Source of the DNA: a bacterium
GTDB taxonomy: Bacteria; Cyanobacteriota; Vampirovibrionia; Obscuribacterales; Obscuribacteraceae
DNA: 64,000 nucleotides
Direction of reading: 5' to 3'
Assembly (NCBI GenBank): GCA_016124935.1
Contig: WGMS01000012.1
Location: 62,001 to 126,000 of the forward strand
The notes beneath the pieces are model-generated. The model was not told where the DNA came from. It did not search any database and saw only the letters and a program-made list of their open reading frames with translations. A program made the position numbers and the translations under genes. Positions 32,788 through 41,161 of this stretch are shown piece by piece (position 1 is the stretch's first letter; the number at the start of each line of letters is the position of its first letter).

Positions 32788-35445
32788 TTACTGGACCGAG
32801 ACCGCCTCTTCTTCGTGCTGTGCCTCTTCCTCTTTTTCGAAGATCAGTCCCTCTTCGTCGGCATCGACATTGACTGTGTCACCGTCCTGGAACTCCCCTT
32901 CCAGCATGTAGCGGGATAACGGGTTCTCTATCTCTTTTTGAATCAGACGTTTGAGCGGTCGAGCGCCATAGACCGGGTCGTAGCCGGTGGTCGCCAGCCA
33001 TTGCCGGGCGGCTTCGGTGGCTACCACTTCCATCTTGCGGTCGACCAGACGGCGGTTGAGATAGTTGAGCTGAATCTCGACGATGCTCTTGAGCTGTTCT
33101 TGGGTGAGGGCGTGGAAGACCACGGTCTCGTCGATTCGGTTGAGGAATTCCGGGCGGAACTGTTGTCTCAATGCATCCAGCACCTTGCTTTTCATCTCTT
33201 CGTAGCAAGAGTCCCCATCCACGGCCGATTTGAGCTGATATTCGAGGATGTGATGACTGCCCACGTTGGAGGTCATGATCAGTACGGTGTTCTTGAAGTC
33301 GACCCGGCGTCCTTTGGAGTCGGTCAGATGTCCTTCATCGAGCACCTGCAGAAGAGTGTTGAAGACATCGGTGTGGGCTTTTTCAATCTCGTCGAAAAGC
33401 ACCACCGAATAAGCCCTTCTTCGCACCGCTTCGGTAAGCTGACCGCCTTCGTCAAAGCCGATATATCCGGGCGGCGCTCCGATTAACCGAGCCACCGTGT
33501 GTCTTTCTTGATATTCGGACATATCTATTCTGACCATGGCGTTCTCATCATCGAAGAGAAATTCTGCAAGTGCCTTGGCCAGCTCGGTTTTGCCCACACC
33601 GGTCGGTCCCAGAAAGAGAAACGAGCCTATCGGGCGATTTGGATCCTGCAATCCTGCCCTTGCCCGGCGAACCGCATTCGACACCACTTCGATGGCTTCT
33701 TCCTGGCCGATAACTCTTTGATGCAGATGTTCTTCCAGGCGCAGCAACTTTTGTACTTCGCCTTCCATCAGCTTTGTCACCGGAATGCCGGTCCACTTGC
33801 CCACGATCTCGGCGATATCCTCTTCGTCTATCTCTTCTTTTAGCAGGCGAGCAGCCCCTTTCTTGCCCGTGTGAGATTGCTCTTCTTCTTTCAATTTTGC
33901 CTCGAGCTCCCGCAGCTTGCCGAACTTCAACTCGGCAGCAGTTTGTAGATCGGTGGCGCGCTCGGCCTGTTCTATTTTTATCTTGGTCTCTTCAATCTCG
34001 GCTTTTATTTTCTGGATTGTGTTCACTCCGGCTTTTTCATTCTGCCACTGGGCTCTAAGAGCGTCGGCTTCTTCTTTTATATCGGCCAGATCCTTTTCCA
34101 GTTTTTCCAGTCTCTCTATAGAGGCTGTATCGGTCTCTTTTTTAAGCGCCTCCCTTTCGATTTCCAGCTGGATCTTGCGTCTTTCGAGTTCATCTAACTC
34201 GGTGGGCATCGAATCTATCTCTATCCGCATGCGAGCCGCCGCTTCGTCTATCAAGTCGATAGCCTTGTCGGGCAAAAATCGGTCGGATATGTAACGATGG
34301 GCCAGCACCGCCGCTGAAACCAGTGCCGAGTCTTTGATTCTGACACCATGGTGCACTTCGTATCTCTCTTTCAAACCACGCAGGATGGAGATACTCTCCT
34401 CCACCGTGGGCTCGTCCACCATTACCATTTGAAAACGTCTTTCAAGAGCGGGATCTTTCTCCAGATGTTTGCGATATTCATCGATGGTGGTGGCACCGAT
34501 ACAATGCAACTCGCCCCGGGCAAGCGGCGGTTTCAGAAGGTTGCCTGCGTCCATGGCGCTCTCGCCGGTGGCACCGGCACCGACAACGGTATGCAACTCG
34601 TCTATGAAAAGAAGGATATTGCCCTGGGAATCCACCACCTCTTTGAGGACCGCTTTCAGTCTCTCTTCGAACTCGCCACGGTATTTTGCACCGGCAATGA
34701 GCGATCCCATATCAAGTGCTATCAGCTTTTTGTCTTTCAGTCCTTCCGGCACATCGCCTTTGGTTATTCTCAGCGCCAGACCTTCGACGATGGCGGTCTT
34801 ACCGACCCCGGGCTCACCGACCAGAACCGGGTTGTTCTTAGTTTTTCTGGAAAGCACTTGCATTACCCGGCGAATTTCATCGTCCCTTCCTATAACCGGG
34901 TCGAGTTTGCCTTTGGCGGCCGCTTCGGTCAGATCTTTGCCGTAGCGCTTCAGCGCCTGGTAGGTAGCTTCGGGATCCTGACTTGTTACTGTTTGATTAC
35001 CACGGATTTCGGCGAGAATTTTGACGATTCTATCCCGGGTGACACCGTGCTGCTTCAATATGGTGCCGGCATGGTTCTTGCTTTGATCACAGAGAGCCAT
35101 GAGCAGATGTTCAACACTGATATACATGTCTTTCATCTGTTCCGCTTCTTTGCTGGCCTCCTCCAGAAGCTTCATCAGTTTAGAAGAGACATGCAGCTCG
35201 TCCTTGCTCATGGTGACGTTGGAGCCTTTGGGCTGGCGGTCTAGATAAGTTTCCACTTCCTGCTTGACTCGATCCGGCTTGGCGTCGAGTTTCTCTAGAA
35301 TGTTGGCTGTCAGCCCTTCTTCCTGCTCAAGCAAAGAGAGGAGCAGGTGCTCGGGGGTCACCTGAGAGTGTCCAAACTTAGGCAGGTAGTTCTTTGTGTT
35401 GGTTATCGCTTCCTGGGCTTTATTCGTGAAACGGTCTAAGTTCAT
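32788..35445 (-). CDS. clpB: ClpB disaggregase
   Basis: 885 residues from ATG 35445, chosen for the perfect GGAGG 6 bases before; the frame is open 57 bases further. The order is classical: the Clp-N repeat domain ([22 protein letters not shown]), AAA-1 with Walker [10 protein letters not shown], the coiled-coil middle domain (about 400-520), AAA-2 with [17 protein letters not shown], and the C-terminal small domain. It solubilises aggregated proteins with the DnaK system. No IGL/ClpP-docking loop is evident. The C-terminus ends in an acidic Glu-rich tail. Divergent from a DnaJ-TPR gene across 268 bases. No complete CIRCE element is visible. Confidence 0.97.
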   Translation of the reverse strand: MNLDRFTNKAQEAITNTKNYLPKFGHSQVTPEHLLLSLLEQEEGLTANILEKLDAKPDRVKQEVETYLDRQPKGSNVTMSKDELHVSSKLMKLLEEASKEAEQMKDMYISVEHLLMALCDQSKNHAGTILKQHGVTRDRIVKILAEIRGNQTVTSQDPEATYQALKRYGKDLTEAAAKGKLDPVIGRDDEIRRVMQVLSRKTKNNPVLVGEPGVGKTAIVEGLALRITKGDVPEGLKDKKLIALDMGSLIAGAKYRGEFEERLKAVLKEVVDSQGNILLFIDELHTVVGAGATGESAMDAGNLLKPPLARGELHCIGATTIDEYRKHLEKDPALERRFQMVMVDEPTVEESISILRGLKERYEVHHGVRIKDSALVSAAVLAHRYISDRFLPDKAIDLIDEAAARMRIEIDSMPTELDELERRKIQLEIEREALKKETDTASIERLEKLEKDLADIKEEADALRAQWQNEKAGVNTIQKIKAEIEETKIKIEQAERATDLQTAAELKFGKLRELEAKLKEEEQSHTGKKGAARLLKEEIDEEDIAEIVGKWTGIPVTKLMEGEVQKLLRLEEHLHQRVIGQEEAIEVVSNAVRRARAGLQDPNRPIGSFLFLGPTGVGKTELAKALAEFLFDDENAMVRIDMSEYQERHTVARLIGAPPGYIGFDEGGQLTEAVRRRAYSVVLFDEIEKAHTDVFNTLLQVLDEGHLTDSKGRRVDFKNTVLIMTSNVGSHHILEYQLKSAVDGDSCYEEMKSKVLDALRQQFRPEFLNRIDETVVFHALTQEQLKSIVEIQLNYLNRRLVDRKMEVVATEAARQWLATTGYDPVYGARPLKRLIQKEIENPLSRYMLEGEFQDGDTVNVDADEEGLIFEKEEEAQHEEEAVSVQ

Positions 35446-35635
35446 GGGACCTCCAATAAACGTTGCAGGCAGTCTGTTTCCGGTTCGTAGCCTGTACTCC
35501 ATTTCAAATTATGGGGGACCCAAAAGCGCCTATGCCATAAATCTACAATTTCTTTATAACTCTGGAATCAGTCACCGGTTTGCCGGTTCTCCACCTTAGC
35601 AAGCCTCCTTTTTAGATAGATTTTGTCTCCGCTTC

Positions 35636-35664
35636 TTGAATATACTAAAGTAGAGCCGTATAAA
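35636..35664 (+). promoter_or_regulatory. Sigma70-type promoter of the DnaJ-TPR gene
   Basis: TTGAAT (35636-35641) and TATAAA (35659-35664) have a 17-base spacer. The transcript should start near 35671, about 43 bases before ATG 35714. The sequence resembles a vegetative promoter rather than a heat-shock sigma32 promoter. Confidence 0.5.
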
Positions 35665-35713
35665 TGATGCGGTGAGCCCCTGAAAAGAACTCGGTTTTAG
35701 ATAGAGTCAAAAG

Positions 35714-36442
35714 ATGCAGGAATTTGAGGAAGACTATTACGCTATCCTAGGCGTGGATGAAGATTCGACTCCCGAAGAGATTCGGAAGGCGTATATCATG
35801 CTGGCCAAAAAACTGCATCCGGATAAGCACCCCAACGATCCGGTGCGTCGGGATGCCGCCCAGCGCCAGTTCGCCCAGGTAACCAGAGCCCATGACGTGG
35901 TGAGCGATCCGGAGAGACGCCGGGAATACGATGCATTTCGTATGCTGAAACGCAAGAAGGAATTGGGCTTGAGCTCGGATAGCTCCCTGCCGGCTCAGAA
36001 TCCGGAAGAACTGGGAGAAAGCCTGGACTCTATCGATATCCCCAAAGATCTCGATAAGACCATCAAGATGAGCGTGCGGGATTCCCAGGGCAACATCAAC
36101 GTCAAGTGGGCTAATAAGCATCTGCAAAGAGCCGACGATCTGCTGAGGAAGAAGCGCTATCAAGAAGCCGAAACCGCCATGAAAGAGGCTATTCGGCTTG
36201 TGCCGGAGGAAGCCCGATATCACACCAAGCTCGCCGAGGTCTATTTTTCGAGGGGCTGGTTCACTCTTGCCACCACCGAGGTTCAGACCGCTCTGCGGCT
36301 TGACGGACGGGATGCCGAAGCGCGCAATCTGGAGACCAAAATCAAAGCTGCCGCAAGGGATCACGAAGAGGCCAAAGCCAACCAGAAATCTAAGAAGAGT
36401 TTCTTTCAACAGCTTAAGGATATCCTGACCAGAGAGCTTTAG
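35714..36442 (+). CDS. DnaJ-domain protein fused to TPR repeats
   Basis: 242 residues. The J domain (about 6-75) contains YYAILGVDEDSTPEEIRKAY and the HPD motif in LHPDKHPND, so it can stimulate DnaK ATPase. A charged linker follows, then TPR-like helices (about 135-220; ADDLLRKKRYQEAETAMKEA, LAEVYFSRGWFTLATTEVQT). There is no Gly/Phe region or zinc finger, so it is a class C J-protein, probably recruiting DnaK to specific partners through the TPRs. Divergent from clpB, which works with DnaK. No membrane segment. Confidence 0.9.
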   Translation: MQEFEEDYYAILGVDEDSTPEEIRKAYIMLAKKLHPDKHPNDPVRRDAAQRQFAQVTRAHDVVSDPERRREYDAFRMLKRKKELGLSSDSSLPAQNPEELGESLDSIDIPKDLDKTIKMSVRDSQGNINVKWANKHLQRADDLLRKKRYQEAETAMKEAIRLVPEEARYHTKLAEVYFSRGWFTLATTEVQTALRLDGRDAEARNLETKIKAAARDHEEAKANQKSKKSFFQQLKDILTREL

Positions 36443-36469
36443 GCCGGGAACCTTGCAAACAAGAGATTT

Positions 36470-37765
36470 ATGACTGAGTCCAAGCGAAAAAATCCAGTTC
36501 TCTCCTCCAGCGGCAAGAAAAGGCACCTGTTTGCCTTTGGCTCTTCGCTTGCCTTATCACTTTCTCTTTTAATTGCTCCCTGGGGCATTGTGGCGGCTTC
36601 CGCCCTGGATAAGGCGGATCCTGCTGCCTCCACCCCTGGTGCAGTAGATAGCGATTCGGACAATGCATCCGATCAACCCTTCGACAATGTCGAGCTGCCC
36701 CAGTCCGAGACTCTAAATCTTCTCAATCAGGCAGAAAAGCTTCAAAGTCATGCCAATGCGCCTATTTTGAAGGGGCGGGTCATCTCCCCTTCCGGTGATC
36801 GACGCATTCCTATATTAAGTGGCTCCGTTCAGAACATACCTCCAAAAACCGAAATCGAGCTTGTTGTTCCACCGGGAGTCTTCTTAGATTCTGAATACAG
36901 CCAGAAAGGAGATGAGGTCTATCTTCGGGTCGGTAAGGATGTGCTGAGCAAAGATGGCTCTAAAGTTTTGCTGCCCGGCGAATGGTACATGCGTGGTCTG
37001 GTGACCCGGGCCCAGAAGCGCAAACGGGGAGGTCGCGACGGTATCATAGAAGTCGAGTTCGACAAGCTGGTCAGCCCCGACCACCAGTACGAGCTGGATA
37101 TCAATGCCTCCTTTTCTACCAGGGAGAAGAAGCTCAAAACGGTGGCTAAAGTGGTGGCAATCGACAGCGGCTATGTCGCGGCAGGAACCGGCGCCGGTGC
37201 CCTTCTGGCCTGGCAATGGGGTGGTCCTGCCCTGGCTATATCCACTTATGGGATCTCTATCGGTGTGGGTGGCGCTATCGGTGCCACCATCGGAGCTATC
37301 GGCGCGGCGAAGCGCTTTGGTCATATCACCACCATGCGCGAAGGGCATGTTATTAAGCTCGAGACCGAAGAGGGGCTGGCGCTGCCGGAGTTCGATCCCC
37401 TCGCCCTTCCCTCGGCAGAAGAGAAACCGCAGCTTGCCGGTCTCGATATAAAGGTGGTCAACTTCAAGTTTCACAAAGTGCCCTGGAAAGACAAGGGCTC
37501 ACGCTTTCTCGATCTCGACCTGGCGGTGGAGAACCGTTCTCAAAAGGTCTTTCATTTTTTCGATCTGGCCGTGGAGGACGATATCCACCAGAACTTCCGG
37601 CCTATGCCCTCTTCCGATATGGGCATGACCGGCAAGAAAATCGCTCCCGGCGGTACCGGGGCGGGCAAGATCCGCTTCCTGGTGGGTTCCCCAAAAAGAA
37701 AGTACACACTTCTCTTTTTCAGCAGACGCAATAATGATGAGCTTAGTAGCGTCTCCATAAATTAA
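36470..37765 (+). CDS. Secreted protein with a glycine-zipper segment
   Basis: 431 residues. The signal peptide has a hydrophobic core LALSLSLLIAPWGIVAASA (about 26-44). An extended beta-rich region follows. Residues about 240-285 form a Gly/Ala-rich hydrophobic stretch (GVGGAIGATIGAIGAA) with GxxxG spacing, typical of glycine zippers that insert in or oligomerise at membranes. The C-terminal domain (VVNFKFHKVPWKDKGSRFLD, DLAVENRS) looks like an extracellular Ig-like fold. No family is recognised with certainty. It begins 27 bases after the DnaJ-TPR stop, so co-transcription is possible. Confidence 0.7.
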   Translation: MTESKRKNPVLSSSGKKRHLFAFGSSLALSLSLLIAPWGIVAASALDKADPAASTPGAVDSDSDNASDQPFDNVELPQSETLNLLNQAEKLQSHANAPILKGRVISPSGDRRIPILSGSVQNIPPKTEIELVVPPGVFLDSEYSQKGDEVYLRVGKDVLSKDGSKVLLPGEWYMRGLVTRAQKRKRGGRDGIIEVEFDKLVSPDHQYELDINASFSTREKKLKTVAKVVAIDSGYVAAGTGAGALLAWQWGGPALAISTYGISIGVGGAIGATIGAIGAAKRFGHITTMREGHVIKLETEEGLALPEFDPLALPSAEEKPQLAGLDIKVVNFKFHKVPWKDKGSRFLDLDLAVENRSQKVFHFFDLAVEDDIHQNFRPMPSSDMGMTGKKIAPGGTGAGKIRFLVGSPKRKYTLLFFSRRNNDELSSVSIN

Positions 37766-37864
37766 AAATGGGATTCTTCCCACCAAGTACTAGCAATAAA
37801 TCCTAAATAAAGCTAATATAAGGCATCTGGAAAGATGAACTCCAGTTTACGAAGACCGACAGTG

Positions 37865-37946
37865 CTGATTTGGCCGGCAGGCCATCAGATCTAGAAAGCC
37901 CTCACCGGGTGGGGATCCCAGGAAATATATCTTTCATATCCCCGGT
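37865..37946 (+). ncRNA. Structured leader upstream of the diguanylate cyclase gene
   Basis: Two stable stems lie in the 255-base gap before the GGDEF gene. CTGAT-TT-GGCC-GGCA-GGCC-ATCAG spans 37865-37888. GGGGAT (37911-37916) pairs with ATCCCC (37938-37943), extended by ACC (37904-37906) with GGT (37944-37946) around a bulge. It lacks the GEMM c-di-GMP riboswitch signature that I know. It may be an unknown leader or simply local structure. Confidence 0.35.
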
Positions 37947-38020
37947 CCGTAGTTTCTTCAATAAACTAACTAAAACTAATCAGAACTGCTGATGAGGGTA
38001 ATTGGCAAAGGGGGTACTGA

Positions 38021-38710
38021 ATGAAAGCCCATTTTACGCAGATGTGGCAATCAATTCACGGACAGTCCAGACACCGTCAGACTGAAAGTCAGCTCAGAAA
38101 GTTGCAGAACCAGAACGTTCAACTTGAGCGATCCTTGAAAGAAAAAGAGAGGGAGATCGATAGACTCCGTCACCAGCTCGCCAATTGCGAAGCAAGGCTG
38201 CAAGAGATGATGGGTACCGATGTGCTCACCGGCCTGCCCAACAGACATGTATTCAAAGAGCATCTCACCCATTCTCTTAAAAGGGCTCTACGCCTGGGGT
38301 ATTCCCTGTCTTTGATGATCGTCGACATCGATCATCTCCGGGATATCAATCTCAAGTATGGTCATGAAGTGGGCGATCAAGTCCTGGTGGAAGTGGGCAA
38401 GATCCTCATGAAATCAGTGCGCGAAATCGACATGCCGGCCCGCTGGGGCGGAGAAGAGCTGGTCGCCGTTCTGCACGAGACCGATGCCGAAGGGGCAAAA
38501 GTGGTAGCCGAGCGTGTGCGTCGCAAAGTCTCCATGCTCGAGATCAAAGACCCCAAGAGTGGCAAGCCGATAAGAGTAACAGCCACCCTGGCCGTATCGA
38601 ACTATCCTATGCACGGCAACGAGCCCCAGGACCTTCTAGAATGCGCTTCCGATGCGCTTCTAGTCGCCAAAGAAAAGGGCTGCAACAAAGTACTGGTGGC
38701 TCAGAAATAA
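38021..38710 (+). CDS. Soluble diguanylate cyclase (GGDEF domain)
   Basis: 229 residues. The N-terminal 65 residues form a charged coiled coil (LRKLQNQNVQLERSLKEKER) that should dimerise. The GGDEF domain follows (TDVLTGLPNRHVFKEHL onward). The active-site loop is GGEEL in ARWGGEELVAV, a functional variant. An RxxD inhibitory site (REID) lies exactly five residues before it, so product feedback by c-di-GMP is expected. No sensor or membrane domain is present. It makes c-di-GMP from two GTP. Convergent with the PPIase gene, 17 bases apart. Confidence 0.95.
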   Translation: MKAHFTQMWQSIHGQSRHRQTESQLRKLQNQNVQLERSLKEKEREIDRLRHQLANCEARLQEMMGTDVLTGLPNRHVFKEHLTHSLKRALRLGYSLSLMIVDIDHLRDINLKYGHEVGDQVLVEVGKILMKSVREIDMPARWGGEELVAVLHETDAEGAKVVAERVRRKVSMLEIKDPKSGKPIRVTATLAVSNYPMHGNEPQDLLECASDALLVAKEKGCNKVLVAQK

Positions 38711-38727
38711 TATAAGTTCTTATGGCG

Positions 38728-39183
38728 CTAATGCGCTTCTAAAAGTTCGACTTCGAATCTGAGGGTCGAATTAGCCGGTATCGGTCCTACCCGCTTGTTT
38801 CCATAGCCCAGTTCCGGCGGAATCAAGAGCTCTCTTTTACCACCCACTTTCATGGTGGCAACCCCTTCGTCCCATCCTTTTATTACCTGACCGGCACCCA
38901 GAAGGAACTGAAAAGGCACTTTTCTGTCCACCGAGCTGTCGAATTTCTTGCCGTCGGGAAAGAGCCAGCCGGTGTAGTGTACTTTCACCGGTCTTCCTCT
39001 GGTGGCAGCTTTACCGGTTCCGACCTTAAGATCTTTGTATTGCAGTCCGCTGGGTGTGGCAAGCGTCCCTGGACCAAGCGCTTCGTTGTTCTTTTTGGTG
39101 GTGAACTTACCAGCCATGGCACCATTGGTGGAGCAACCCAGAACAAACAGGACCGCAGCCGTTGTTGCAATTATTCTCCGCAT
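38728..39183 (-). CDS. FKBP-type peptidyl-prolyl isomerase, probable lipoprotein
   Basis: 151 residues. The N-terminus [13 protein letters not shown] resembles a lipobox with Cys17, so the protein is probably lipid-anchored in the envelope. The FKBP domain (about 45-151) has [39 protein letters not shown] and [19 protein letters not shown], with most active-site aromatics kept. It catalyses proline isomerisation in exported proteins. It has its own promoter with a perfect -10 at 39216-39221. Lnt in this window would finish its acylation. Confidence 0.92.
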   Translation of the reverse strand: MRRIIATTAAVLFVLGCSTNGAMAGKFTTKKNNEALGPGTLATPSGLQYKDLKVGTGKAATRGRPVKVHYTGWLFPDGKKFDSSVDRKVPFQFLLGAGQVIKGWDEGVATMKVGGKRELLIPPELGYGNKRVGPIPANSTLRFEVELLEAH

Positions 39184-39215
39184 CTCATCTTCCTACTTTG
39201 AGCTATCAGTCGGCC

Positions 39216-39244
39216 ATTATATAAAATGAGGCTAGAACTTGCAC
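39216..39244 (-). promoter_or_regulatory. Promoter of the FKBP gene
   Basis: On the minus strand GTGCAA (39239-39244) and a perfect TATAAT (39216-39221) are 17 bases apart, with a short leader of about 25 bases before ATG 39183. Confidence 0.5.
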
Positions 39245-39338
39245 GAATCGAGATTTTCAAGAACATTTTTCAGAGTCTGGGATCGGATCATGTTAAATTG
39301 ATTGTGCGTAAACTTGGAGAGTGATCCGGGGAAATCAT

Positions 39339-39929
39339 ATGATCCGTTTAATGGTCGTTGACGACCACCTGCCCACCAGAGAAAAAATCATCAAAGAGCT
39401 CACCTCCGGAGACCTTATAGATGTCATCGCCGAAGCCGGAACCAGCGATGAAGCCTGGCAGAGCGCTAAAGCCATCCTTCCTGATATCGTCCTTCTCGAT
39501 CTCCATCTGCCCGGTTTTCTTACCACCGAGGCTTTGTTAGAGCGGCTCAATACCCTTACCAATGTAAAAGTGGTGCTTTTCGCCTCTAAGGCCAAAGCCG
39601 CCGATGTTCAAGACTGGCTCGATGCCGGCGCCCAGGCCTATGTCCTCAAAACCGATCAATCCGCCCTTATAAGAATGGCGATATTGATGGTCTCCCGGGG
39701 CTCCCAGGGGGTTATATCTCCTTCTCTGCCCCGTCATCTGACCAGGCTCACCCCGGATGAACGTATGATTCTCAGGCACCTGACCAAAAGAGGAAAGCTG
39801 CCCAAGGCCGCAGAGCGTATCGGTGTATCAGAAGAGACCCTGACCAATACAGCCAAACATCTGGCTGAAAAGCTGGAGCTAGAGTCGATAGAACACCTGA
39901 TTAAATGGGCTAAAAAGCACGGCTTTTAA
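39339..39929 (+). CDS. NarL/FixJ-type response regulator with LuxR HTH
   Basis: 197 residues from ATG 39339, preceded by GGGGA; a GTG at 39321 is the frame's first start. The receiver domain has Asp8-Asp9, the phospho-acceptor Asp54 in LLDLHLPG and Lys in YVLKTD. The C-terminal 65 residues are a four-helix HTH (LTPDERMILRHLTKRGKLPK, AERIGVSEETLTN), divergent from canonical LuxR but with the same layout. No histidine kinase is nearby, so it is an orphan regulator. It is convergent with the membrane protein at 39940, 10 bases apart. Confidence 0.9.
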   Translation: MIRLMVVDDHLPTREKIIKELTSGDLIDVIAEAGTSDEAWQSAKAILPDIVLLDLHLPGFLTTEALLERLNTLTNVKVVLFASKAKAADVQDWLDAGAQAYVLKTDQSALIRMAILMVSRGSQGVISPSLPRHLTRLTPDERMILRHLTKRGKLPKAAERIGVSEETLTNTAKHLAEKLELESIEHLIKWAKKHGF

Positions 39930-39939
39930 CTAATTCTAC

Positions 39940-40662
39940 TTAGTTGGGGTTAAACATGACCAACCCCAGCCACAGCGCGCCTGCGATGATCATGATGGTC
40001 TCAAGGGGTGTAAAGGCGGTTCTGAGAGCTCTGACCTCTCCCAGCTCTTTAGACTCCCAGTTCTCCCAGTACTGATTGATCCAGCCCTGGGCCACAGATA
40101 CTGGTACGACGACCAGAAGATAAAGCAGATAAGCCATGCCATTCGCCCCCGCCAGTACCAGGCAAAATGGAACCGCCATGCCGAGCACGAAGCCTGCCTG
40201 GATAGAGTTTGTCTTTGCCCAACTGCTTTCCCCGCCTTTATCCGGAATGATGCCGGCGATATCTTTGAATAAGTTGGCGAAAAGAAAGAGCATCACCACA
40301 GGCCAGGCGAATTTGAGCACCAGGGCGACGGCCGGGGCTATTGGAGTGTATCCCAGCGGTACACAGAATAAGGGCACGAAGAATGTAAGAGTTTTCAACC
40401 AGGGGCGGCTTCTGGCATAGCTTTCAATCGGAAATTCAGCATTGTTGCCGGATTTATCGAGACCCTTCTCCTCCAGTGATAGAGCGTGGACCTTGAGAGT
40501 GCTCCAGGTCTTGTGGAACCAGTAGATAAGATAGAGACCGAAGCTGAAAAAGCCGAGCACAGCCACGTGCCATACCGGTTGACGGATAGAATCCGGCGTC
40601 TTACGGTTTATTTCTATTGCCGGTTTTGATTCCGGGGTTCTGGTCAGGGTCGATTGAGTCAT
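39940..40662 (-). CDS. Multi-pass membrane protein, DUF4234-like N-terminus
   Basis: 240 residues with about five hydrophobic helices (about 30-48, 88-108, 112-140, 168-198, 218-236). The N-terminal LGFFSFGLYLIYWFHKTWSTL resembles the GIYxLYW segment of DUF4234-type proteins. No transport or enzyme signature is recognised. A polar N-terminal tail of about 28 residues is probably cytoplasmic. Divergent from ssb, without clear functional connection. Confidence 0.7.
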   Translation of the reverse strand: MTQSTLTRTPESKPAIEINRKTPDSIRQPVWHVAVLGFFSFGLYLIYWFHKTWSTLKVHALSLEEKGLDKSGNNAEFPIESYARSRPWLKTLTFFVPLFCVPLGYTPIAPAVALVLKFAWPVVMLFLFANLFKDIAGIIPDKGGESSWAKTNSIQAGFVLGMAVPFCLVLAGANGMAYLLYLLVVVPVSVAQGWINQYWENWESKELGEVRALRTAFTPLETIMIIAGALWLGLVMFNPN

Positions 40663-40816
40663 ATTTTTCGCTTCTATACTGCTTGATTACTCTGGGATTG
40701 TAATTCTCACATGTTTCAATGAATTCGATCCTTTAATGATCATAGTCTTCTTGGATCCGGTACTCTTTTTACAAGTATATGTACTGATCGCGTTGTCAAT
40801 TGGAGTCGGCGAAAAT

Positions 40817-41152
40817 ATGGTTAATTCAGTGGTTGTAGTAGGAAGATCCGGACGGGATCCCGAGATGCGTTATTTCGAGTCGGGCAGAGTGAAAACCACT
40901 TTCAGCCTGGCGGTGAACAGACCGACCAAGGAAAAAGAAACCGACTGGTTCGATATCGAAATGTGGGGCAGACAGGCAGAAATAGCCGGTGAATATGTCC
41001 GCAAAGGAAGTTTGATCGGCATCGAAGGCAGATTGGATTTCAACAAGTGGACCGATGATCAGGGTCAAAAACAGGTTCGTCCCTATATCAACGCCACCAA
41101 TATGAGACTGCTTGGCAGCAAGCGTGATTCCGGCGGAGATATGTCTTTCTAA
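40817..41152 (+). CDS. ssb: Single-stranded DNA-binding protein (short)
   Basis: 111 residues from ATG 40817 with an upstream GGAG; the frame is open further upstream but that part is not SSB-like. The OB-fold motifs NSVVVVGRSGRDPEMRY, TTFSLAVNRP, DWFDIEMWGRQAEIAGEYV and GSLIGIEGRLDFNKW are clear. The disordered linker of typical SSBs (about 50-60 residues) is missing, but the end GGDMSF resembles the acidic tip DDDIPF. It could be the main or an accessory SSB. It lies 9 bases before a symporter gene. Confidence 0.93.
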   Translation: MVNSVVVVGRSGRDPEMRYFESGRVKTTFSLAVNRPTKEKETDWFDIEMWGRQAEIAGEYVRKGSLIGIEGRLDFNKWTDDQGQKQVRPYINATNMRLLGSKRDSGGDMSF

Positions 41153-41161
41153 GACAGAAAG

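Noticed and set aside
35590-35620. Half of a CIRCE element (TTAGCA) upstream of clpB
   Set aside because: The inverted GAGTGCTAA partner is missing, so HrcA control is not supported.
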